Assembly: GCF_030704535.1 (NCBI RefSeq)
Contig: NC_081820.1
Location: 563,001 to 627,000 of the forward strand
DNA length: 64,000 bases
From: Vitis vinifera
Lineage: Eukaryota; Streptophyta; Magnoliopsida; Vitales; Vitaceae
Reading direction: 5' to 3'
Below, piece by piece: positions 12,240 through 21,687 of the stretch (position 1 is the stretch's first letter; the number at the start of each line of letters is the position of its first letter). The translations under genes were made by a program, and so were the position numbers. Under the pieces are notes generated by a model that was not told where the DNA came from, searched no databases, and was given only the letters and a program-made list of their open reading frames with translations.

Positions 12240-12900
12240 TTATGAAAAAGGATTTGATGAAAGATAGGTGACCACAAAGGCTAGGTCAATCCAAATAAAT
12301 AATCAACATCTTAAGCTTTGCAAAAAAGAAATTGAAATCAAGTAAAGGAAAAACTCATAAGAAAAGGCGGCTCTCCATGGTCTTACCCTGGGTTTATGTT
12401 GAGAGTGTTCTTGAAATCGAAAGAGGAGCTCAAAGACTTGTTATGAATATAAGCCATTGAACAAAAGCTCTTAAATGGATCAAATACCCTACCCTTAGTA
12501 AAAAGGATCTTCTTAACAAGCTTTATGAAACTAAAGTTTCATCAAAATTTGATATGAAGAACTGGTATTGACAAATCTAGATTGACGAAAAGATAAATAT
12601 AAACCACATTCACAATACCATTTGAACATTTTGAATGGAATATAATGTTTTTTGGATTGAAGAATGTTCATTTTGAGTTTCAAGATAGTATGATTAACAA
12701 TCCTTTAATAGGTATAGTTTAGCTTTAATATGCTAGCAAATTGATTTTTTTCTTTATACGATAGTTCTCTAAGATTATTTTGGGGAATATAACGATTTCT
12801 TTTCAAAATTTCCTTGCTATGAAAATCATGTAAATCCATCATTTGGAAGAACCAAATTTATTATCAAGCTTTATCAAACTGACCATTAATAGTATATATA
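12240..12900 (+). mobile_element. Endogenous caulimovirid (pararetrovirus) fossil, reverse-transcriptase region
   Basis: Plus-strand frames follow the order of a Caulimoviridae polymerase. A TKARSIQ.NNQHLKLCKKEI block is followed by a YKPLN block, then KKDLLNKLYETKVSSKFDMK, then IDEK, and a degraded block before an IFNP-like end. These match the start of the reverse transcriptase of florendovirus/petuvirus-type endogenous viruses. The copy is short and clearly broken, with many breaks. No capsid, movement or RNase H part was recognised nearby, so the edges are approximate. It looks old. Confidence 0.65.
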
Positions 12901-13167
12901 TATACTAAGCAAATAAAACTTTTTCACACAGATGTTCCTTTTGTTTAGGGCATAATATCGGTTAATAGTACCTATCATTAGGGGCATCAAATTTGTAGAA
13001 ATTTTTTGAGTTAAGAAATAAAATACAATAACAAAGATTCTTAGAAAGTCTCAATTATCTTACAAATTTCTATAAAGACTCAGGGTGTTTGGTAAATCAA
13101 TTTAACGACTTAAAGGGACTTAATAATTCAAGTTATTAAATAAATTAGGTATATTTGTCAAAATAGC

Positions 13168-13830
13168 TTAATATCATAATTTAAAGTTAATTATGACTTT
13201 AAGTATGAAGTGAAATTAGTTAATTTATTATTACTTAAATCTTATATTTATAAAAAAGTTTTGAGATTGATATAAATTAAGGTAGTGTTTGTTTTTTTGA
13301 TTTTTTGCTGAAAGCAATTTGCTTTTAGAATTTAGCTTGTTTGTTTTTTTTTTTTTTAATTTTGAATGACTTATTACTGAATTTTTAAAATTTTTGGGCA
13401 AATAGAAAAAGCCAGTTTTTGAAACCTCCCCAAATACGATTTTCAACCCGACCGTTGTTCTATGGCGGCGTCATTTGGTGTGAGGAAGGCAGGCCCGAGA
13501 TTAATATCATAATTTAAAGTTAATTATGACTTTAAGTATGAAGTGAAATTAGTTAATTTATTCTTACTTAAATCTTATATTTATAAAAAAGTTTTGAGAT
13601 TGATATAAATTAAGGTAGTGTTTGTTTTTTTGACTTTTTGTTGAAAGCAATTTGCTTTTAGAATTTAACTTGTTTGTTTTTTTTTTTAATTTTTAATGAC
13701 TTATTACTAAATTTTTAAAATTTTTGGGTAAATAGAAAAAACCAGTTTTTGAAACCTCCCCAAATACGATTTTCAACCCGACCGTTGTTCTATGGCAGCG
13801 TCATTTGGTGTGAGGAAGGCAGGCCCGAGA
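13168..13830. repeat. 333-bp tandem duplication inside the hAT-like element
   Basis: Unit 1 is 13168-13500 and unit 2 is 13501-13830. Both start TTAATATCATAATTTAAAG and end GAGGAAGGCAGGCCCGAGA. The unit's right end includes the first 13 codons of the PSRP6 copy, so an orphan start (ATG at 13462) precedes the longer copy at 13792. Confidence 0.92.
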
Positions 13831-14061
13831 TTGGGTGGTGGTGCGATGGTGATAAAGTGTTCGTCGCGGCCATAGAAGAAGGCAACGTCTCACCACATGA
13901 AAACTCGCCCGTGTAAAACCCAGCCATGGGATATTAAGCGTCGCCCCACAGTGTATGCTCCGCTGCCTCCTCTGTCGCCCGAGTGGACTGTCATTTCATT
14001 TGATGCTAACGCATCCGATGCAGCTATTCCTCCTCCAACACCCCAACCTGCAATTGAGTAG
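13792..14061 (+). pseudogene. PSRP6: Plastid-specific 50S ribosomal protein 6 (PSRP6/cL37) copy with an internal stop
   Basis: One frame of 89 codons runs from ATG 13792 to TAG 14059-14061. It begins MAASFGVRKAGPRLGGG (a transit-peptide-like start), then [39 protein letters not shown] and a Pro-rich tail. This matches the small plastid ribosomal protein PSRP6 of land plants. Codon 28 is TAG where homologues have CAG (Gln), and it is the only break. The copy is continuous, lies inside the hAT-like inverted repeats and is GC-richer than its surroundings. Capture by the transposon is the simplest reading. The reverse, a decayed resident gene invaded by repeats, is possible. Confidence 0.75.
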
Positions 14062-14450
14062 TGTTGGTTTCTATCCTACGGATCCAACATGTATGTTTTC
14101 AAATTTTCTTTCTGTAGTTTTGTTTGTCATCCCCTTTGGTTGTTTGTTTGATCAATCATAGGATATATGTCGAACTAAGGAAATGTCTACAACCTGTTTG
14201 ATGAAATGATTCTAATGTCTAAAAGAGATGGTGAACTAATCACATGTCTACAACCTGTTTGATTTAAATCCTAATAGAACCAAAAGTGCATTCTTGAGGC
14301 GGAGTTTGAGTTGGGCTGGGTTGAGTCAGTTGTCCAAAAGCCCATTAACTCAATATGTCAACTTTGAGAATTTAGTACATCTACGAGTTTATAGAGCCCT
14401 AAAAATAACTCAATTTTTTAAACCTCCCCAAATAGAAAAAGCCAGTTCAT
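14062..14450. other. Rest of the hAT-like element interior
   Basis: Holds a short near-repeat (AAATGTCTACAACCTGTTTGAT-like at about 14180 and ACATGTCTACAACCTGTTTGAT-like at about 14241) and another copy of the AAACCTCCCCAAATA segment seen in the 333-bp units. No gene is seen. Confidence 0.5.
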
Positions 14451-14852
14451 ATTATTAAGTTTAAATATTTTATTTTAATTATATAAAAAATAAATATATT
14501 AATTATTTTTTGTAAGAATGATAATGATAAATTATTTATTATAACAATTTTATTATTTTGAACAGAAATACGTTAAATTTTATTTTTTTAATACATTAAA
14601 ATATTAAGATATTGGTTTTTAGTATATAAAAAAACAAATAGCTTAATACTTAATAGAAATAAAATATTAAAAAAAAACAACTTAATACTTAATACTATTA
14701 ATCATTATTTAGTATTAAGTTAAAAATAAATTCTATTTAGAATTAACCCAAAAAAACAAATGTCACCAAAGTCATTAAATTATTAAATTACCTTAAGTCA
14801 ATACGGTTGATTTATCAAACACCCTTCCTAGTCCTTAACACTTCGATTAATT

Positions 14853-16409
14853 TTATTTCCTCCTAGGAGACAAGTGAACCTGCAATGGATTCTTCATTTC
14901 TACTGTGAATCCCTGCTCCTCTGATAAGTCAACTTCATCTCCATCCACAGCTCTCCATTCAAAATTCAACACCAAATTGGCCACAAAGTACTCCAAATGC
15001 AGAATGGCTAGTTCATACCCTGGACAAATTCTCCTTCCAGCACCGAATGGAATCATTCTGATCTCCTTCCTCCCAGTTACATCAAATGCTTCCACACCAT
15101 TACCTTTGCTGTTCATGAACCTCTCCGGCTTGAACGCCATTGGGTCATCCCAAATCTTTGGGTTCCAACCCATGTCCGCTACCATGAAATTCACTAGAGT
15201 GTTTTTTGGTATCGCAAACCCTTCCAAGGTTGTATCTTGGGTCACCGAATGAGGCAACAGAAAGTGGGCTGGAGGATGCCGCCTCAGGCCTTCCAGTATC
15301 ACCGCCTTCAAGTATGGCATCTTCTGCAAATCTTCCCTCTTCACCTCCTCCCCTCCTTCCCCCACAACCCCACTAATCTCCTCGAAAAGCTTGGCCTGAA
15401 TATGCGGGTGCTTCACCAGGTTTGCCATGATCCACTGCAGTGTAGTGGATGTAGTTTCAGTACCGCCGTTCAGAAACTCCGAGCACAAACTAACCATCTC
15501 TCCTTCACTAAGCTTTCTGTTTTCTTCTTCCGGCAGTTGCAGATCCAGCAAAGTATCCACATACGACAAGACATATTCAGTTGAGGAGGAAGATGAACCT
15601 GGGTCGCTGTCGTCTTCTTGTTCTTTGCTTCGAAGTTGTTGCTTTAGCTGCTGTCTGGCTCTTGTGTGTGGAAGTATAATCCCTTCCTGATCCTTGCGCA
15701 GCTGCAATGCCTCCTCCCAATGCTTTCGGAACAATAGCATTCGCAACCTCGGCCAGAAGCTTAAGATATTGACGCGACGAAAACGCAATAACAATCTTCG
15801 TTGAATCGTCTCAATTTCTCGAATCTGATTTTCCTTGAGCTTGTCCCCAAAACACATGAGCACCAGTAAGTAAAACATAGCATACCGGAAGTGATCCACC
15901 ACCCGGACCGGTCCCGAGTGGCCTGTAACCCTAGAGAGGAGAATCCCCAGCACCCACTTTCGCGCATGAGCATAGCTTCTCACCCACGAAGGGTGGAGGA
16001 TCTCGGTGGTGAGGTTGCGGCGGAGAACTCGCCAGGTCGGGCCGTAGAAGGCGGTGCTGATGGTATGCTTATTACTGCTGAAAATTTTGCTGATGGGGAG
16101 GGCCTCAGTGCGATCAGCGAAAACAGCGCCCTTTTGGACCAAGGCCTGGTGGGAGAGGGAATCGGAGGAGACGAATATGACAGGGCGAGAGCCGAAATGG
16201 ACTGTGAGGATTGGGCCGTACTTGCTGTGTAGGTTTCGGATGACTGGTTCGAAGTCCACCAAGGATTTACGGAACAATAAGAAGTTTCCGATGAGAGGAA
16301 CCCTGGTGGGTCCTGGTGGGAGGTTCAGTTTTGGGAAGAAGAAATCATAGAGAGATTTGAGGAAAGCAGCAACACAGAGGGAGATGATGATGAAGAGCCA
16401 TGTCTCCAT
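14853..16409 (-). CDS. CYP89A: Cytochrome P450, CYP89A family, intact and intronless
   Basis: The chosen start METWLFIIISLC gives 518 residues, normal for CYP89A. The open frame extends 57 codons further (to 16580), but that part has no anchor-like features. In order: an N-terminal membrane anchor, the hinge LPPGPTRVPLIGN, the I-helix NGGTETTST with its oxygen-binding Thr, the K-helix ExxR (EGLRR), PERF at about 428-431, and the heme loop [10 protein letters not shown] with Cys at about 462. An acidic/serine-rich linker (EDDSDPGSSSSS) precedes the I-helix. The enzyme should be an ER-anchored monooxygenase. Its substrate cannot be told from sequence, although an Arabidopsis CYP89A member acts in chlorophyll catabolite oxidation. 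Its stop lies 26 bp from the end of the hAT-like element, so the 3' UTR must run into it. Confidence 0.93.
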   Translation of the reverse strand: METWLFIIISLCVAAFLKSLYDFFFPKLNLPPGPTRVPLIGNFLLFRKSLVDFEPVIRNLHSKYGPILTVHFGSRPVIFVSSDSLSHQALVQKGAVFADRTEALPISKIFSSNKHTISTAFYGPTWRVLRRNLTTEILHPSWVRSYAHARKWVLGILLSRVTGHSGPVRVVDHFRYAMFYLLVLMCFGDKLKENQIREIETIQRRLLLRFRRVNILSFWPRLRMLLFRKHWEEALQLRKDQEGIILPHTRARQQLKQQLRSKEQEDDSDPGSSSSSTEYVLSYVDTLLDLQLPEEENRKLSEGEMVSLCSEFLNGGTETTSTTLQWIMANLVKHPHIQAKLFEEISGVVGEGGEEVKREDLQKMPYLKAVILEGLRRHPPAHFLLPHSVTQDTTLEGFAIPKNTLVNFMVADMGWNPKIWDDPMAFKPERFMNSKGNGVEAFDVTGRKEIRMIPFGAGRRICPGYELAILHLEYFVANLVLNFEWRAVDGDEVDLSEEQGFTVEMKNPLQVHLSPRRK

Positions 16410-17829
16410 TTTGGTCATCAAATTCTTGATTCTCTCTTCTGGGTTCATTGTGCTACATTGAAAATTCATAGGGAGAATTCTACCGAGGGTTTGTGGATGG
16501 ATTCCTTGGACCGTTGGATGTGCAAGATGAGATTTGGATAATGAGTTGATTTTGGGTATCAAAGTTTGACCCAAATTCATAGTAGGTCCTATGAATTATT
16601 GATCGTTTTGTAGGTAGACTTTTTAAATCGACTCCAAAGACTTTGCAATTCCAGATCAATCCAAATTAATATACACTCAACTCATCTTTGAATTGAGTTG
16701 ATCTTGTATTTTCTAAATTTTAGATTTAAGGCTTATTTGTCACTTTTTTGTGCATTACTTGTTTCTAGATTATATTTTTAATTTAGGAAAAGTAGGTTTT
16801 AATCTATTAATATGAAAATATATAAAAAAAGAATCCAAAAATTTTAAATTCTATATTATCTTTATTTATTTAAAAATAATTTAAAATACTTATATTTTTT
16901 AACAAGTCATATAATTATTCCCTAAAATATCATTTTTACTTTCACATCATCAATACCAATTAATAATTAGGCTCCTTTATAATATTTTTCTTTATTTTAG
17001 ATATATTTATTATTATTATTATTATTTTTCTTTGAAAATAAACTTTTTTTTTCCTTCTCTCCGTCAACCAACATTTCATAGGTAACTCAAACTCATCTAC
17101 CTTTTAAAAACAACAATATATTAACATTTATTTGTATATATCTTTTGAATTGAAGGTGAAATTAAAAACAAAGAAAATGTTACAAATAATCAAAGTCCTA
17201 GAAATTAACCTCAACTTATTCCAATAAAAAAAATCTTAAAGAGACATGAAAAAAATCACAAGTCTTACTCCTAGCAAAATTTAAACTCATCTACAATCCA
17301 CCATATTATCATTATTTTTAATGGCCACACTCTTCAAACTATTCACCTTTGCTATGGGATGCTTGTTTACAAGAGATAATCCTTCAATCCTTTTCAATCT
17401 TTTCTTCCTTACTAATAAGAATTAATTCTATCCCCCAACTTGCAATTTGTTTCAATGTGACCAAGACACTTTATTACGACAATAAAAAATGTTCGACTCT
17501 CTTATTTTCTATGGGATAAAAGAATTTCGGTTTAGAATTTTTATTTTTATTTTTATTATAAAAGAATAGTTTGAGTCATTTCCATTACATAGAATGTTCA
17601 AAGAAACGAGGCTTGACAAGTTGTTGATGTAAAACACAACTTGACTTTGAATGTTCAAAGAAACGAGGCTTGACAAGTTGTAGAAGTAAAACACAACTTG
17701 ACTTTGAGTTTCTTCTGTGTTTTTCCAAGTTGTGTTTTACATCCTATCATCCCTTTTCCCCTTCTATATTTATATCCTATCATCTCTCTTCCCCTTTATA
17801 CCCACCAAGCTCTGATCAAAGGCATCAAC
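16410..17829. other. CYP89A-GST intergenic region
   Basis: AT-rich, with an (ATT)n-like stretch near 17010. No gene is seen apart from the 58-bp repeat and the GST 5' region listed separately. The CYP89A (minus) and GST (plus) genes are divergent, so both promoters lie here. Confidence 0.5.
17592..17707 (+). repeat. 58-bp tandem duplication upstream of the GST gene
   Basis: AATGTTCAAAGAAACGAGGC begins both copies, at 17592 and 17650, and they differ at about three bases. They lie 120-240 bp before the GST ATG. A TATA-like TATATTTATAT follows at about 17765, in the likely core promoter. Confidence 0.9.
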
Positions 17830-19211
17830 ATGACCAGTGGTGCAGTACTGCAGGAAGAGCAAGTGAAGCTGTTAGGCTCATGGTATAGTCCATTTGTGAA
17901 AAGAGTAGAGTGGGCTCTCAAATTCAAAGGCATTGAATATGAGTATGTAGAAGAGGACTTGATTAACAAGAGCTCTCTTCTTCTCACCTCCAACCCAGTT
18001 TATAAGAAAGTCCCTGTGCTGCTTCATAATGGCAACCCCATTGCGCAAACGCTTGTTATCATAGAGTATATCGATGAGACTTGGAAGCATAACCCTATTT
18101 TGCCTCAAGACCCTCATGAGAGAGCCAAGGCTCGCTTTTGGGCTGATTTCATTGAAGTAAAGGTATGTACTTGCAGCTACCAATTCTTTATTTTGTTGTA
18201 GGTATGTACCAGAGGAGGAGATCCTGATTATATATCTTGGATTATTCTTGTACCATGATTATTTACTTTACTTTAAATTATCACTTAGTATAAATAAAAT
18301 AAAAATTTAAAATAAATGTAGAGAAATTTATTCAGTCAAAGGGTGTGCTGGTCAAAAATGGTGGCTCTCCCATGTTAAAACTTATCATATCTCTTGTCAC
18401 TTTCATCTAGTTTTGCTAGTCTTTCTACGCGTGGACTCTATGTACCAATTGTATTTATTTAAGTTATGATGTAAGAAGTGTTATATATGATGTTTATGAG
18501 TTAGGTTTTATATTTAATTATTTTGGAAATTGAATTGGGTATATCTAAAAATTTGTGATATGAGAACTTGCTTTGTATCACAAAAAAGTATTTCATTTGG
18601 GTGAGTGGATTTAAAATGATATAAATAGTTTGATTATATTTGATTTTAAATGTTATATATTAATATTTAGATATATTTGATTTTACATATGTAAGTAATT
18701 TTGTAAATAACTTATCTCAAAATCACTTTTAAACGAGCTCTAATCTTCTAATTATAAATAACTTCTTCTCATCTAATAAATAAATAGCTCAAAAGTGCAT
18801 AATTATAAATTTTGGTTGATGTTGTGTATATAGCTGACAGACGTGGTAAGAACAGCACTGATTACTCAAGGAGAGCAACAGGAGAAGGCAGTGAAGGAAG
18901 CAAAAGAAGCCATGGAAGTGCTTGAAGGAGAGGCAGCCAAGCTCAAGGGGGAGAGAGTATTCTTCGGAGGCAACAATGGTATAGGGTATGTCGACATTGT
19001 GCTAGGCTTGATGTGTGGTTGGGTGGAAGTCATTGAAGAAGTTGGAGGGTTCAAGTTGTTGGACCCTCAAAAGCAACCTCACATTCACAAATGGGTGGCC
19101 AACTTTGTGGAGTTGCCTCTCATCAAGCCAACCTTGCTGCCTAAGGAGAAATTGATGATTCACTTTCAAATGATTCGCCAAGCTTGTTTAGCTTTGGTTG
19201 CCAGGAAATGA
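17830..19211 (+). CDS. GSTU: Tau-class glutathione S-transferase, two exons
   Basis: Exons 17830-18162 and 18834-19211 join in phase 0 at the usual tau-GST intron site (FWADFIEVK | LTDVVRT), giving 236 residues. The N-terminal thioredoxin fold shows [15 protein letters not shown] with the catalytic Ser at residue 20, then the KVP cis-proline at 60-62. The helical C-terminal domain follows ([14 protein letters not shown], then W...F.E). The glutathione-binding Glu-Ser pair of most tau GSTs reads Gln73-Thr74 here ([17 protein letters not shown]). Frames, length and splice sites are otherwise sound. It likely acts in the cytosol, conjugating glutathione to electrophiles. An upstream in-frame ATG at 17698 is less likely as the start because it lies before the TATA-like motif. 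Confidence 0.9.
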
Positions 19212-21687
19212 GAGATAGGATCTTGCTAATTAAATATTAATTTCTCTTAGTTAAAACCTTTCATCCACTATGTTTGGGTTTTGATAATATTTATGTAATT
19301 TTCGAAGTTTGCTTAGTTTTTGATCTAATAGTAAATGATACGTCATATCTGAATTTTTCTGTCATGTATTTATGGAAAAGGAGAAGATGAATAGTTAATC
19401 CAAAATGGAGTTGAAAAGCTTTATTATGTGATAAGGTTAAATGATTGATTTTCATTTATAAAGAACTTAACAAAGGTTCAACAACAATCAAAATATTCAC
19501 TTGGATTTAACTAAAGTTTTATTTATGAAAAAAAATTGAGGTTAAGTTCTTAATAATAAAGTTCATTTGAACTTAACTACGATTGAATTACATCAATTAA
19601 GAACTTAACTACAATTAAGTTTTCAATCAGAATGATCGTCTGAGCTTAACTAAGATTGAATTTCATTTATAAATAACTTAATTGGGATTATGCTTTTAAT
19701 TAATGCAATTTAATCATAGTTAAGTTCAGGTAAAAATTATCAATCAAATTAATGTTCATGTGAGCTTTAACTTATGATTGATTTTCATTTAGAAAGAGCT
19801 TAAACATTGGTTGGTTAGGTTTCATTTGCAAAGAACTATATATTAGGTCAAGTTTTTTAAAATTAGAATTTATCTATATGGTTAAATTTTCAATTATCTC
19901 TAAAATTAGAATATTTACCTATATGGGTCAATTCTCAATTACATATATATTGAACTGATCTTATTATGAACCATAGTCTACTTCCTCTAACCAATATACC
20001 ACATTAGTGTACATTTAAAACACATTTCCCAAAAAAAAAAAACCCTAGAACTGATATTCCATGCTAAAAAGGTAAATCATTGCTCAAAATTATAATACAA
20101 TATAAGAGAAGATACAATATAACTACTTTTAGTTAATTAATGTTAATTTTGGAGTCTTGTTTGACTTTGATGTTATTATCATATTTGGAGATTTCAAATT
20201 CAAGGATGTTTTTTTTTTATCTTGGATTGCTTGATAGTTGGCTTTGTATATATTAAGTAGCTTGTGGGAAGCTTGAATATCAGATTTTTGAATGAAATGA
20301 CCTTATTGCCTTGAGGCTAGGTTGATCTGGATTGACTGTGTCATAGGGAATATAGATCTATATTACATTTGGATTTTTGGTTATGAATTCTAAAAAATGA
20401 TATTCATCTATCATTTCATTTCCAATCTTTTGTTTTCATTTAGTCTTTGTCTTTTTTGTTTGATTGCCTAAATGGAGATCAAACTCTTTTGAACTTGTTT
20501 ATTCTATCTTTGTTGAGATTGTTTTTTATTTTAATTTACTAAATGGATCAAATTAAAATGAAGAAAACTAAAAACTAGAAAACGTAATCTAAAATCAAGG
20601 CAAAGCATGAAGAGGGATAAAAGCCCTTAAAATCTAAAATTTAGAAAGCATTAAATCAATTCGATGTAGAGATGAGTTCGAGATAGATTTAAGTTGAATG
20701 TATAATAATTTGGATTGAGCTTGAATTGATTACAAACTTGATCTAACAAATTATGATTGCAACTTAGGATGGTGGGTTCGGTGCAGGTGTTATTAATTTG
20801 TTGAACCTAGAGAGAGATTGAGTTTCCACTAAAGCCCACTAAAGTTTTGGGCCTTTAGATAAATTGCTATTGGGCCTATTAGGCTCAATACATGAGTAGT
20901 GGTCCATTTTTGCAAAATAAGGGGCTTTAAGTGTTGGGCCATGAGATAAATGATAAATTTGGGTCAGTTTAAGCCCTTTTGGCCTGATTTGAATTATTTT
21001 TTGATTGGGCTTGGAATTGATTGTGTTTTTATATGGATTTGGGCACCCAATCATAATGTGAAATCCTTTCAAATTAGTTCTAAATTATATGTGATTTTTA
21101 TACATGCAAATTAAATTATTTATTTTAATTTATATGTTTGTGTATGTAAAAATATAGCCTAAATTTGAGTTAGATAAATTAAAGTTGTAGCTTCAATTGC
21201 ATGCAATTGTTGCCTAAATTTGTGTTAGACATATTAAATTTATATCATATAGTTTTAATGTCTAGTGAACCATATAATTTTAAATAATTAAGGAATAACC
21301 ACAACATCCTTAATTATATAAAATTATATATTAAGTAAATGAGGATCACATTATGGACATTAATTGTAATTAATTAAATAAATATGATAATTTTACCCCA
21401 CAAGGATTTCATTATATTTATATAATTAATTAGGATAAAATATTAAAATTAATTTTTCCTAATTTACCCACAGGAGTTAGAAAGAATTAATTTAATAGGC
21501 TTATCATAAAGCTTATAAATAGAAAATATCAAACTAAATTCATAATAAACTTTACAAATTTAGTAAAAATAGTTTGATAAAATCGATCATAAAGTTAATG
21601 AATCTGATTGAATTAAAGATTTGGACCATAGACAATTTTTAATAAAAATTAGATTCAATTTTTAAGCGTGTTTTACATTGGTAAAAC
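19212..21687. other. AT-rich intergenic region leading into a copia element
   Basis: From about 19430 to 19830 there are loosely repeated phrases of the type CTTAACTAAGATTGAATTTCATTTATAAA, a decayed tandem array. The 20.8-21.6 kb part probably belongs to the leader of the copia element, but no 5' LTR matching its 3' end was found. Confidence 0.4.

Larger units (their letters stand above)
13081..14827. mobile_element. Non-autonomous hAT-like DNA transposon carrying a host gene copy
   Basis: The left end reads CAGGGTGTTTGGTAAATCAA and the right end, reverse-complemented, reads AGGGTGTTTGATAAATCAA. Similarity continues for about 35 bp (...GACTTAA), giving imperfect terminal inverted repeats of the CAGGG type common in hAT MITEs. 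No transposase is encoded. The interior holds a 333-bp tandem duplication and a PSRP6-like coding copy. A clean 8-bp target duplication is not visible, so the class is inferred from the termini only. Confidence 0.6.

Noticed and set aside
16410-16580. 57-codon N-terminal extension of the CYP89A open frame
   Set aside because: It lacks a membrane anchor, whereas METWLFIIISLC begins a typical P450 anchor and gives the family's usual length.
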